Positions 16,448 to 25,673 are shown, counted from the stretch's first letter. The stretch is 64,000 nt of DNA from Caldilineaceae bacterium (GCA_018003515.1 JAGNDO010000008.1:51705-115704), one strand, 5' to 3'. Notes: generated by a model not told the origin, from the letters alone. Made by a program: numbers and translations.

Positions 16448-18334
16448 TTAGCGGACGACCATGGGCAGGAAAATCTTATGGGTGCCGCTGGCACCCATTG
16501 AAATCATGGGGCCAACTACCAGATTTGTGGGCTGGACTCGCAACTGATAATAGAGGGTGGCATCGGCCAGTTCCGCAGGCAGTTGATCGGTGACCCGAAT
16601 CATGGTGTTGGTGCCGACCACCTGGGTCAGCATCTCGCCGACGTTGGTGAAGGGGCCGTTGATCTGGGTGGAGCGCTCAATCGTCATGCTCTGGACTTCG
16701 TTTCGGGTGATGATCCATTCCACTATGACATGGTCGGCATCACGCATGACCTGGAAATTGCTGATGGAAGTGACAGGTAGTGTGCTGGTCAGACCAAAGT
16801 TCAGCCCAGACTTTTGCTCACCATTGGTCAAGGTGGTGTTGATGCTGGTGGCGGTGGTCGTGAAGTAGGTACCCGTGGGAACCGCTATCTGCACGAAATA
16901 GTTGCCGGCGGGCAGTTCGCCCACGCTCCACTGGCCGCTGCTTGTGGTGTTGACCGTGTAAACCTGGTTGGTGGCGGTGTTGGTCACCCACACGGCTATC
17001 TGGCCTACGCCGCCGTCCTCATAGACATCCAGCAAGCCATTGCCATTGATGTCCAGCCACGCCATCCCTCTCAACAGACCCGTGGGCGTTGCATCCTGGG
17101 CCAAGGCCTTTCCGGCATCAATGCGACCCCAGCCGAAGAGGGCATCCCAGCCCAGGGTGCCCAGATCTTTGGCTGTGCTGGTAATCAGGTAGCTTACCTG
17201 CATGGCGGTGCGGTTCTGATTCTGGCTAAACAGCAGGCCAGCCAGACCGGCCACATGTGGAGCAGCCATGCTGGTGCCGCTATAGAAAGCGTAGCCGCCA
17301 TAGTAATTGTGCAGGTCATTGAACGTGTTAAAGATTGTGTCCCCAGGGGCGGCAACGTCTATGTAATCCCCAAAATTGCTCAACGCCCAGCGTGTGTCAT
17401 TTCTGGTTGTGGCGCTTACGCCTATCACGTTGGGGAACGCAGCGGGGTAGAAATTATCATTGCGGTTGTCGTTGCCGGCGGCACCGATGATCAAGACACC
17501 CTTTTGCTGGGCATATTCGACGGCGGTCAACATGGTGCTGCTAGGGGAGTATCCGCCCAAGCTCAGGTTGATGACGTCTGCGCCATTGTCGGCGGCGTAG
17601 ATGATACCGTTGGCAACCTGGGACCACAGCCCCGCCCCGGTGTTGCTCAGAACCTTGACCGGCAGAATGCTACAACCACCGCAGATGCCCACATTGCCGA
17701 TGCCATTGTTGGTGCCGGCGGCGGCGGTTCCGGCCACATGGGTGCCGTGGCCGTTGTCATCATCGGGGTCCGTGTCGCTGTTGATGAAGTCGTAGCCGGG
17801 CAGGACGCGACCGGCGAATTCCGGGTGGTTGGCGTTAACGCCCGTGTCCAAAATGGCGATGACCACGCTGGGGTTGCCCAGGGTGAAATCCCAGGCACCT
17901 GGGGCGTTGATCATTTGGGGGGAATAGACAAAGGAGGTGTTGGAGTAATACGGGTCATTGGGGCTGAAGGTCGCCTGTACAGTGCCTTCGATTTCGGCCT
18001 TGACGACGTAGCTGCTGTTTAGCGCTGAAGTCAACAGGGCGGCTACCTGGGCGCTCTTGTCAACGCTGTTGGTGGTCGCAGCGCTCATGGTCTTGCCGGT
18101 CACCTGCACGCGGGCCACCTTGATGGGGGCCAACCACTCAACCAAGGTTCCGCCCATGCTTTCGATGGCCGCAGTGCGCTCGGCCTCGCTGGTGCGGGCA
18201 TCAAATTGAACCAGAACCGCATCCGCCGTAGAAGCCGCAGGGGTCTCGCCTTGGGCGGTCACCGGCAGGACGACGAACCAGCTGAGAAGAACGATGGTGA
18301 GGGTGATGAGGGCGATTCGGCTCTTGGCGGTCAT
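16448..18334 (-). CDS. Secreted subtilisin-like serine protease (S8) with C-terminal surface domains
   Basis: A 628-residue exported protease. ATG 18334 gives a good signal peptide (TAKSRIALITLTIVLLSWF, cleavage near VTAQG); upstream codons would bury it. An inhibitor I9-like propeptide precedes the catalytic domain, which has the full triad: Asp163 in AILDTGVN, His196 in NGHGTHVAG and Ser355 in GTSMAAPHVAG. After the protease comes a Cna-B/SdrD-like beta domain (GMAWLDINGNGLLD, then LPAGNYFVQI), a second beta-rich domain, and the end HKIFLPMVVR. That ending matches IYLPLLLR on the 44775 protein. It probably degrades extracellular protein; it may stay on the cell surface. It sits among signalling genes without an obvious partner. 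Confidence 0.93.
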   Translation of the reverse strand: MTAKSRIALITLTIVLLSWFVVLPVTAQGETPAASTADAVLVQFDARTSEAERTAAIESMGGTLVEWLAPIKVARVQVTGKTMSAATTNSVDKSAQVAALLTSALNSSYVVKAEIEGTVQATFSPNDPYYSNTSFVYSPQMINAPGAWDFTLGNPSVVIAILDTGVNANHPEFAGRVLPGYDFINSDTDPDDDNGHGTHVAGTAAAGTNNGIGNVGICGGCSILPVKVLSNTGAGLWSQVANGIIYAADNGADVINLSLGGYSPSSTMLTAVEYAQQKGVLIIGAAGNDNRNDNFYPAAFPNVIGVSATTRNDTRWALSNFGDYIDVAAPGDTIFNTFNDLHNYYGGYAFYSGTSMAAPHVAGLAGLLFSQNQNRTAMQVSYLITSTAKDLGTLGWDALFGWGRIDAGKALAQDATPTGLLRGMAWLDINGNGLLDVYEDGGVGQIAVWVTNTATNQVYTVNTTSSGQWSVGELPAGNYFVQIAVPTGTYFTTTATSINTTLTNGEQKSGLNFGLTSTLPVTSISNFQVMRDADHVIVEWIITRNEVQSMTIERSTQINGPFTNVGEMLTQVVGTNTMIRVTDQLPAELADATLYYQLRVQPTNLVVGPMISMGASGTHKIFLPMVVR

Positions 18335-18490
18335 TTTCTGTTTCCCAGCTGTGCTGAATGAAGCGTTGATGTCCAACTTGCCGATGCTGTAGATGTGGTT
18401 GTGGACATGTCTAGGCACATGATACTTGAAAGCAACTTGTAAGGATATGAGGGTGTTTCCGCAGATATTGGATAGATCTCCCGTATTTTG

Positions 18491-18601
18491 GTAATCGTTC
18501 ACGCCCCCGCCCCCCGCCCCCCGGCCCCCAACTTTGGGGGGAACTGTCCACGACCTCCCCCAGAATTGGGGGCCGGGGGGCAGAGGGGCGTGAACGATTA
18601 C
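18491..18601. repeat. GC-rich palindromic repeat, family 1, copy 3 (best preserved)
   Basis: 111 bp with perfect 17-bp terminal inverted repeats GTAATCGTTCACGCCCC (18491-18507) and GGGGCGTGAACGATTAC (18585-18601). Inside are CCCCCAACTTTGGGGGG, AACTGTCCACGACCT and CCCCCAGAATTGGGGG. No open frame. It looks like a small non-autonomous palindromic element and lies upstream of the subtilase gene. Confidence 0.9.
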
Positions 18602-18752
18602 GTACTTTGTGCAAGGGAGGTGGTGGCTTCCGTTTTCCCCAGGATCGACGACTCAACAGGACATAAAAACACGGCCCCGAAGTTCTCCGAGACCGTGCTT
18701 TTGCGTTTTGCCTCTGCCCTGACAGAGGCAGGATGTGTGTTGTGTGTGAAGA

Positions 18753-19241
18753 CTACGTATAAAAATGCTGAAACTCGAAGTCCAACATCTGGTATGGGTC
18801 CGGGGAGAGACAGCGTTTTGTGGAAATATAGCTTTCCACGGCGCGCTCATAGAAGGGGGATCCCAGAAAACGATAGCCGGAGAGAACCGTCCGTACGGCC
18901 CGCACCAGTTCCTGCAGGCAAGACTCTCGCAACACATAGGCCGCAATGCCGTTGCGCAAGGCAACTTGCGCGTTGTCGTCGTCGTGATGACTAGTCGTCA
19001 AGATCACTCGGGTATTGCGAGAGAGGGCATAAAGATGCTCCAAGGTAGCTTGTGGCTCCGACCCCAGCATACGCATGTTCAGAATCAAGATGTCTGGCCG
19101 CAAAGTCTGGACAAGCTCAGAAATATAGCGGATCTCATTGGCCTCGCCCGCAAGGTATAGATCCATCTCTTGTTCCAGTAGACGGCGCAGCTCAACTCGA
19201 ACAGGCTGGCGGTCATCGGCGACCACAATTGAACGAAGCAT
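18753..19241 (-). CDS. Degenerate response regulator (pseudo-receiver, no DNA-binding domain)
   Basis: A 162-residue NarL-like receiver that has lost key residues. The acidic pair is present (SIVVADDRQPV), but the phospho-accepting Asp is Asn (DILILNMRMLG) and the conserved Lys is Arg (AAYVLRES). The region after the receiver (FLGSPFYERAVESYI) still matches the neighbouring 19645 regulator (YLSSPLSERAIDLYI), but the protein then ends where that one continues into its LuxR helix-turn-helix. A strong GAGGAGAG ribosome site precedes ATG 19241, so it is probably expressed. A phosphorylation-independent binding role, or decay after duplication, are both possible. Confidence 0.85.
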   Translation of the reverse strand: MLRSIVVADDRQPVRVELRRLLEQEMDLYLAGEANEIRYISELVQTLRPDILILNMRMLGSEPQATLEHLYALSRNTRVILTTSHHDDDNAQVALRNGIAAYVLRESCLQELVRAVRTVLSGYRFLGSPFYERAVESYISTKRCLSPDPYQMLDFEFQHFYT

Positions 19242-19448
19242 TTTCTCTCCTCTTCACCGGTACAGGTTGGCAGTGATGATGTGTATGATGATGTGTATGA
19301 TGATGTGTGTGGGTGGTGAAATGTTGACCATTTATGACTTACATAAAATAATGAACCCTATTGGCCCATTCTACTCGTAGCTTGTGGGGATGGATATGCG
19401 TGAAGACCCTAGGGTTTAGGGTAATTTTTGCGTAGATTTCCTGTAGTT

Positions 19449-19537
19449 GTCATCACCCCCCCCAAAAAAACTTTGAGGGCAACCGTCCACAACCTCCGCC
19501 AGAATTGGGTGCCGGGGGCGAGGGGGTGAACGAGTAC
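19449..19537. repeat. Palindromic repeat, family 1, copy 4 (decayed)
   Basis: Family core AACTTTGAGGGCAACCGTCC and CCGCCAGAATTGGGTGCC with several changes from the consensus; right end GTGAACGAGTAC is close to GTGAACGATTAC. The hairpins are weakened, so this is an older copy. It lies beyond the terminator of the 19645 regulator. Confidence 0.7.
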
Positions 19538-19540
19538 AAA

Positions 19541-19581
19541 CAGAAAGGGGAAGCCGACCCTCGGTCGGCTTCCCCTTTCTG
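19541..19581 (-). terminator. Strong hairpin terminator after the 19645 regulator
   Basis: Perfect 19-bp stem CAGAAAGGGGAAGCCGACC / GGTCGGCTTCCCCTTTCTG with a 3-base loop, followed on the minus strand by TTTGT. Confidence 0.85.
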
Positions 19582-19644
19582 TTTGGTGCTTCTCAACTGG
19601 CGCGATTGCGGCTGGCTGGGTGGCAATGTGGGCCGCAATGCGGG

Positions 19645-20298
19645 TCAATCTGTCATGGGGATGATACCCCGTTGCAGAGCGAAGCGGATCAGCTCGGTGG
19701 AGTTGTGCAGATCCAGCTTGCGCATCATGTTGGCCCGGTGGGTTTCGGCGGTGCGGGGACTGATGGAGAGCAGATCGGCGATCAGGACGTTGGTGTTGCC
19801 CTCGGCGGCCAATTGCAGCACCTCCCGTTCCCGTGTCGTCAGGCTGTCATAGGGATCTTCCGGCAGATCCTGCGACTTGGTGATATACAGATCGATGGCT
19901 CGTTCGGAAAGCGGCGAACTGAGATATCGTCGCCCGCCCATCACGGTGTGGATGGCTTCCACCAACTCATCGGCCCCGGAATCCTTTAGCACATACCCAT
20001 AGGCCCCATTGCGCAGGGCTTCCAGAACGTAGGCTTCGCCAGCGTGCATGGAAAGGATGATGATTTTGGTAGCCGGAGAGAGCTTGGTGGCTTGTCGGGT
20101 CACCTCCAACCCATTCAACCCTGGCATCATCAGATCGAGGACCAAGACATCCGGGCGCAGATTTTCTACTAGTTGAAGGGCAGTCAGCCCATCCCCGGCC
20201 TCTCCTTTGACAAAGAAATGAGGCTCGGCCTCTAACAGCGCCCGTAATCCCTGGCGCACCACATGATGATCATCTGCGAGAACGATTGATACCGACAT
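19645..20298 (-). CDS. NarL/FixJ-family response regulator
   Basis: A 217-residue DNA-binding regulator with an intact receiver: acidic pair in IVLADDHHVV, phospho-Asp in VLVLDLMMPGLNG, Ser in IILSMHAG and Lys in GYVLKDSG. The LuxR-type domain is complete (LTTREREVLQLAAEGN, then SPRTAETHRANMMRKL). ATG 20298 is preceded by GAGGAG. It lies 200 bases downstream of the large PAS/GAF kinase on the same strand and is its most likely partner, as HisKA_3 kinases usually pair with NarL-type regulators. Its paralogue at 18753 has lost the phosphorylation site and DNA-binding domain. Confidence 0.92.
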   Translation of the reverse strand: MSVSIVLADDHHVVRQGLRALLEAEPHFFVKGEAGDGLTALQLVENLRPDVLVLDLMMPGLNGLEVTRQATKLSPATKIIILSMHAGEAYVLEALRNGAYGYVLKDSGADELVEAIHTVMGGRRYLSSPLSERAIDLYITKSQDLPEDPYDSLTTREREVLQLAAEGNTNVLIADLLSISPRTAETHRANMMRKLDLHNSTELIRFALQRGIIPMTD

Positions 20299-20498
20299 AG
20301 TTGCTCCTCTTTTCCCTTCAACAAATCGTTAATCTAGTCAATGACCCAAAGTGTTGGATGTCTCGTGTCCCAGCCCCCGGTGGGGTGAATCACTTTTTCT
20401 CGGTTGCTGTGGTATCCAAAGACTACATGGAAATACGTAAATTGAAACTAGGCAATTGGGACTACTTGACCCGTTTGGGGCGAATTTTGTGGATAGTT

Positions 20499-23400
20499 TC
20501 AGTGATCCCCCGATCGGTCAAGGGGGAAAAAGGCGGTGACAAAAGATCTTTGATCCGCCTCTGTCTGCATGACCAGCTTCCCGCCCAACAGAATCGCCCG
20601 CTCTTGCAGACTGTACAAGTTGCTAATATTATCATCGCCCAAAGCTTGGGTCAATCCTGATGCTGGATCTTGATCCTGAAAGGCGAAATGCAGCCTCTTG
20701 TCTTGATGCCATACCCGCACAGAAAGCATGGACTCTATCTGGCCGGGGATCGTCATCAGAGGATCATGATCCTTCAGTTGCGCGTCCACGACATCGATCA
20801 ATATCTCTTGAATGATCCTGAAAATAGCGGTTTCCACGGCTGGATTAAAGCGCCGATCAGCCAACTCATTGTGGGTAAAGGCGATGCGCTGGCCGGTCTG
20901 TTTGGTGTGCCGTTCAAAGAGCCAGTCCAAAGCCGGATAGAGCCCCATGTCGTCCAACAGGGTGGGACGCAGGGCCAAAGACATCTCCCGCACCTGGGCG
21001 GTCAATTCGTCCACAATCGACTTGGCCATGACCAGTTGCCGATACATCCCCTCGGGCTTGGCCTTTGTACCGGCTTTGAGGCCAAGACTAAGACCGGTCA
21101 GATGTTGCCCCACCCCCTCGTGCAGACTGCGGGCCACCCTGGATCGCTCGGTTTCCTGCACATCCACCAGCCGCCGGGTCAAGACGCGCAGCCGCTCCTG
21201 GCCTTCGGTGACTTCGCTATAGAGCAACGCGTTCTGGATGGCCGAGGCCGCCTGCGCTCCCAAAGTCTCGGCCATCCGCAGATGTTCCTCGGTGAAGAAA
21301 CCCGGTTCGGCCTTGTCCAGGCTGAAGACGCCCACCACATCGCCCCGGGCGATCAGGGGCATACAAAGCCAACTGCGCACATGCTGGCCGATCTCTGTCC
21401 ATTCCCACGTGGCATCTTGCCGGGTGTCAGGAATGAAATAGCCGGTACGCTGGCCTATGGCCCGGGCCAGGGATTTATTGGTTTGGCTGTCAAAACTGAC
21501 GTACTCTTCATTGCCTTGGTCATACCCAGGCGAATAGCCTGTGGCTGCCACCACGCTTATGCGCTTGTCCTTGTCCAACAACATAACATTGCCCGAATCA
21601 AAGGGGATCAGTTCGCGGACCGTGGCTAACAGGGTATCCAGCACGGTGTCCAGTTCCAGAGATTGGGTCAGGGTCATGTTGGCCGAGCGCAGGATCTCTG
21701 CCACCCGGCGCGCTTGCTGTTCGGCTTCGTAGAGCCGGGCGCGCACGATGGATTGGGCGGTCGTGTTGCTGATCAGGGCCAATAACCGGCTTTCGTCTCC
21801 GGTCACGGAGCGGGGTGTTCGCCAATAGATCCCCAACACCCCCAGCCGTTGATGGCCGGCGATCATGGGGGTGCTGATGCCGCTGACAACCCCTTGCGCC
21901 ATCACCAGGGCGGGCAGGGTGAAGCGGCTTTCGGTGGCCGCATCCTTCACCACCACCGGGCGGTTGGTCTGCAAACCGTGGGCGATAATGGAGTCTGCGG
22001 CCAGATCGATCTGTGTACCCAGTTGCCCTTCCTTCCAGCCCAGCCCGGCCTGCAAGACCACCTGGTCCCCATCATCATCCAAAAACATGATGGCCGCCAG
22101 ATCTGGTGCGAAGATGTCGTCCACAATGGCCAGGGCTTGCTGATTGGTGGCATCCACATCCACCTCGCCCAACAGGGCCTGGGAGAGCCGCAAAAGGGCC
22201 TCCTGCTCCGCCACCCGCTGGCTCTGGACTTGGGCGTGCAGACGGGCCATCTCCAGGGCCGTGGCGATTTGGCCAGCAAAGATCGTCACCGCCGGGATGT
22301 CAACCTCGCGCAAGGATTCGCCCCACAGCAACAGCACCCCCAGCACCCGCTCCTCGATCAGCAGGGGCAAGAAGATGCTTTTGATCTCCTGGGTGATACC
22401 CGATGCCGCCAGGATCGGCTCGAACCCCAGATCTGCCATGTCAAAAAACTCGCCATACGCCCGCAAGAGGGCATCGGGCAAGAAGAGCGTGCGCTTTTGA
22501 TCCACCAGATCCGTAAACAGAGGCCAGTGGGATCGGGTCAATCTGTGGCCGCTGCCATCCTGCGTCGCAATGCGGTTCAGAATATCCAGGGTGCGGGCAT
22601 CCTGGGTGGAATAGCGAATGTCCAAGGCCTGGGATGATGCATCCAGCAGGGCGACTGTGCTGGAGACCCCCAATCGATTCTGCAACTCCTGGCCCAGGGT
22701 TTCGATAGCCTTTTGTGGGTCCAAACTGCCCTGAACGCGTGTGGCTACCTGGCTCAAGGCGGCGATCAGATCGTTGGATCGCTCCAAGGCCGCCGTACGA
22801 TCCCGGACGTGATCTTCCAAAAGGGTGGCATATTGCTGACGCTCTTCCAGCAGACGGGCGTTGGCCAGGGCAATGGCGGTCTGGGCCGCCAGGGCCTCCG
22901 CCGCCCGAATGTGCTGATCCAAGAAAAAGCCTACCGAGCCATGTTCGATCAAATAGAGACCCAAGTGCTGGCCTTGGCTGATCAGAGGGACGCCCAACCA
23001 ACTGCGCATATTTGGGGAGTGGGGCCATCTGCTCCACGCCGCAACGTCGGCATCCTCCCCAGGGCCAGCTTTGCCGTCACCGGCTTTGTCATTGCCAGAG
23101 AGCGTTGTCACATCATCAAAGGCCACGGTGCGCCCGCTTTCCAAAATGCGGGCCAGCCCCGGATAGTCCGCCAAGGGCAGATCCTGGGCCAGGGCGCTTC
23201 CGGCCAGGGTGGGGTTGGCGGGTTGCTGGGCTTTGGCCAGACGCAGGCTCTCCCCGTCCAACAAAAAGACCGCGGCGGCGTTGTAGGGGGCCAGGCGATG
23301 CAGATAATCCAGCAGCCGCTCCAGCATGAGGTCCACTTGCAGGGTCTGGGTGAGGGCCATGCTGGCTTCGCCCAGGGTTTCTGCCATGCGCCGGGCTTTT

Positions 23401-24797
23401 TGCGTCGCCTCCAGCAACTGCACCCCTTGCAGACTGACCGCCAATTGGTTGGCTACTTCTCCGGCCACCTCTTGGGTCTCCCCGGAAAAGGTGTCAGGGT
23501 GATAACTGGCCAGGGTCAACACCCCCACCATCACATCTCTGGAGAGCAAAGGCAGGTTGAGGATCGATCGCATCGCTTGGCCCCGGATGCTGCGCAGGGC
23601 AAAATGGATTGCCCCATCCCGATCGGGGTGGGCGTCTGCGTTTTCGGACATGCGGGTGACATAACTGGGATCTCCCTGTAAAAATAGCTCCGGGATGGCC
23701 AGATCGCTGATGTGCAAGCGATCTCCCTCGCCCAACAACAGTTGACCGTCCCGATATTCGGTGACGATCTCGGCCTCGTCGGCGTCAAAATCCAGGATCA
23801 TGATGCTGGCATAGTCGCACTGGACCAGATTGGTCAGGTGGCTGAGGGCCACAAAGGCCACTTCTTGGAGCGATTGTACCAGTAGCACGGCTCGGTCGAT
23901 CTTGTGCAGGGTTTGCAGCCGTTGCAAGTAGTGTTTGGTGGCGGCTTCGGCCTGTTTGCGGGCGGTGATGTCATGGGCAATGCCAAGCCAGTTGACCACT
24001 TCGCCGTTGCGCTGGTGGATGGCCGTGGAAAATTCTACGGTGACATATTGGCCAGATCGAGCACGCAAGCGCAGTTCAAAGATGGGGGCTCTCTTGTCGG
24101 CCACCGCCGCCCGCACGATGGTGAGGGCCAAAGCCAGGTCGTCGGGATGGACGAGGGGGGTAAAGGATTTGCCGATCCATTCACTGCGCGCCCAGCCGGT
24201 GATGGTTTCAAAGGCGGGATTGAGCGTTGTGATGCGGGTGGTGGTGGTGTCGATATTGAAAATGATACTTTGGGTGTTCTCCATCAACAGACGCAGTTGC
24301 AGATCCGAGGCGTATAACTGCTCCAGTTGGGCCTGTTGCACCGACAGATCAACCAAACTGGTCTGCATCTCCACCAATTCCCCATCCGCCGTCCATTGCA
24401 TCTGGGCCACCAAGCGGACGGGATGACGGTCGCCCTGACGGTCGATTAGCAGTGCATCGCTCTGTTGCGTGGATCTCAAGTCTGAGGCTAGGTGCCGAGA
24501 TTGGGGTTGAAAAGAGAGCTTGGCGTGGAAGGCGGCAAAGTCAGCGGCATGGACAAAGAAAGCGGCCAATCCCATACCGGTCAGATCCCTGGCATCGGCA
24601 TACCCCAACAGCTTGGCAGCGGCAGGGGTGGCATCCATGATCAAAAATGTCCCATCTGTGCGGATCAGGGCAGCCGGTATGCTAAGTTGGACGTTCGGCG
24701 TTGGGTTCACGCCCTGGTCGAGACTAGGACTGGGACCGAGACCGGGACCGGGACCGGGACTAAGACTGAAGGTGTTCATTTGGGCACCGATGTTCAC
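20499..24797 (-). CDS. Large PAS/GAF sensor histidine kinase (HisKA_3) with eroded ATPase motifs
   Basis: A 1432-residue sensor without membrane helices. After a Gly-Pro-rich start made by a hexamer repeat come two PAS domains (the second ends GIAHDITARKQAEA), then several GAF domains (for example SWLGVPLISQGQHLGL and SWLCMPLIARGDVVGV) spaced by coiled linkers. The C-terminal kinase has a HisKA_3 box with His1226 in VARSLHEGVGQHL. The ATPase part is unusual: the N-box Asn is Asp (FRIIQEILIDVVDAQ, Asp1335), the G1 box reads QDQDPASG instead of DDGxGF, and the Gly-rich lid is DDNISNLYSLQERA. It may not bind ATP normally. The GTG at 24797 or the ATG at 24779 could be the start. The nearest intact regulator is at 19645. 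Confidence 0.88.
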   Translation of the reverse strand: MNIGAQMNTFSLSPGPGPGLGPSPSLDQGVNPTPNVQLSIPAALIRTDGTFLIMDATPAAAKLLGYADARDLTGMGLAAFFVHAADFAAFHAKLSFQPQSRHLASDLRSTQQSDALLIDRQGDRHPVRLVAQMQWTADGELVEMQTSLVDLSVQQAQLEQLYASDLQLRLLMENTQSIIFNIDTTTTRITTLNPAFETITGWARSEWIGKSFTPLVHPDDLALALTIVRAAVADKRAPIFELRLRARSGQYVTVEFSTAIHQRNGEVVNWLGIAHDITARKQAEAATKHYLQRLQTLHKIDRAVLLVQSLQEVAFVALSHLTNLVQCDYASIMILDFDADEAEIVTEYRDGQLLLGEGDRLHISDLAIPELFLQGDPSYVTRMSENADAHPDRDGAIHFALRSIRGQAMRSILNLPLLSRDVMVGVLTLASYHPDTFSGETQEVAGEVANQLAVSLQGVQLLEATQKARRMAETLGEASMALTQTLQVDLMLERLLDYLHRLAPYNAAAVFLLDGESLRLAKAQQPANPTLAGSALAQDLPLADYPGLARILESGRTVAFDDVTTLSGNDKAGDGKAGPGEDADVAAWSRWPHSPNMRSWLGVPLISQGQHLGLYLIEHGSVGFFLDQHIRAAEALAAQTAIALANARLLEERQQYATLLEDHVRDRTAALERSNDLIAALSQVATRVQGSLDPQKAIETLGQELQNRLGVSSTVALLDASSQALDIRYSTQDARTLDILNRIATQDGSGHRLTRSHWPLFTDLVDQKRTLFLPDALLRAYGEFFDMADLGFEPILAASGITQEIKSIFLPLLIEERVLGVLLLWGESLREVDIPAVTIFAGQIATALEMARLHAQVQSQRVAEQEALLRLSQALLGEVDVDATNQQALAIVDDIFAPDLAAIMFLDDDGDQVVLQAGLGWKEGQLGTQIDLAADSIIAHGLQTNRPVVVKDAATESRFTLPALVMAQGVVSGISTPMIAGHQRLGVLGIYWRTPRSVTGDESRLLALISNTTAQSIVRARLYEAEQQARRVAEILRSANMTLTQSLELDTVLDTLLATVRELIPFDSGNVMLLDKDKRISVVAATGYSPGYDQGNEEYVSFDSQTNKSLARAIGQRTGYFIPDTRQDATWEWTEIGQHVRSWLCMPLIARGDVVGVFSLDKAEPGFFTEEHLRMAETLGAQAASAIQNALLYSEVTEGQERLRVLTRRLVDVQETERSRVARSLHEGVGQHLTGLSLGLKAGTKAKPEGMYRQLVMAKSIVDELTAQVREMSLALRPTLLDDMGLYPALDWLFERHTKQTGQRIAFTHNELADRRFNPAVETAIFRIIQEILIDVVDAQLKDHDPLMTIPGQIESMLSVRVWHQDKRLHFAFQDQDPASGLTQALGDDNISNLYSLQERAILLGGKLVMQTEADQRSFVTAFFPLDRSGDH

Positions 24798-24912
24798 AAA
24801 TAAGTAATTTTTCTACCTTCTCTGAGCTGATGATCTTCATTCTAGCACAGTCAGCCCTGCCGGTCTCTCAGTATGTTTCCGTAGATGCGCCCTACAGTCC
24901 CCTCCTTTTTGC

Positions 24913-24955
24913 AAAAAAAAATGGAGACACCGGCCCTCTCAAGGCTGCGTCCCCA
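24913..24955 (-). terminator. Rho-independent terminator after plsY
   Basis: On the minus strand, TGGGGACGCAGCC and GGCCGGTGTCTCCA form an imperfect stem and are followed by nine T residues. Confidence 0.8.
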
Positions 24956-24986
24956 TTCCTGCCCAATTCACCAGTCAATCAACCAC

Positions 24987-25628
24987 CTACCAAATGGTGA
25001 TCACCCGTTCCTTGCCGTCCCGCACATTCTCCCGGTTGCGGCGCAGGGAGATGAAGATGGCCGCCAAGGCCATGATGCCAAAGAGGATATACGCCCCCGG
25101 CGCATCCCCGGCCAGGGCCAGGATGGTCAGGGAGGCAAAAGCGGTGGCCCCCACGGCAAAGGTGCCCACCGAGGCCATCCGTGTCCACCAGATCACCAGG
25201 GCCCCCACCAGGGCGACCATGCCCCCGGCCAGGGGGAAGAGGGCCAAACAGGTGACGGCCGCAGTGATCCCGCCGGCACCGCCCTTGAATTTGAGGAAGA
25301 TGGACCAGTTGTGGCCCCATACGGCCGCGCCGCCAGCCAGGGCCGCAGCCAGCTCCTTGGTCAGGCTACCCATGCTGGGGAACCAGAGATCGACCGCATA
25401 GTTGACCAAAAGGATGGCCAATGCCCCCTTGCCCGCATCCCCCAAAATCGTGGGGATGGCGGCCTTCAGCCCGGCGGCCCGCCAGGCATTGGTGCCCCCC
25501 GTGCGTCCACTGCCCACCGTGCGGATGTCCACGCCATACAGCCGGCAGACCAAATAGCCTATGGGGAGGGATCCTAGCAGATAGCCCACCAGACCTGCGG
25601 CGACAACCACGATCAACCCTGTCATCAT
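24987..25628 (-). CDS. plsY: Acyl-phosphate:glycerol-3-phosphate acyltransferase PlsY
   Basis: Inner-membrane enzyme that moves an acyl group from acyl-phosphate to the sn-1 position of glycerol-3-phosphate, the first step of phospholipid synthesis. The 213-residue product is of normal length and has the three PlsY motifs: GYLLGSLPIGYLV with SGRTGGTNAWRAAG, then GHNWSIFLKFKGGAGG, and a last motif near the C-terminus, between several membrane helices. The usual GSGNxGxTN core reads GSGRTGGTN and the usual KGGKGVAT reads KGGAGGIT, a known type of variation but worth noting. AGGAG lies 9 bases before ATG 25628. It is the last gene before a strong terminator. Confidence 0.88.
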   Translation of the reverse strand: MMTGLIVVVAAGLVGYLLGSLPIGYLVCRLYGVDIRTVGSGRTGGTNAWRAAGLKAAIPTILGDAGKGALAILLVNYAVDLWFPSMGSLTKELAAALAGGAAVWGHNWSIFLKFKGGAGGITAAVTCLALFPLAGGMVALVGALVIWWTRMASVGTFAVGATAFASLTILALAGDAPGAYILFGIMALAAIFISLRRNRENVRDGKERVITIW

Positions 25629-25673
25629 ACGGTATTGCTCCTGATTCTAATCAGATAAAATTCAAATGAAACT

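Noticed and set aside
16814..18022. A 402-codon plus-strand frame opposite the subtilase
   Set aside because: It is antisense to the catalytic domain with its complete triad and has no ribosome site or recognisable domain.
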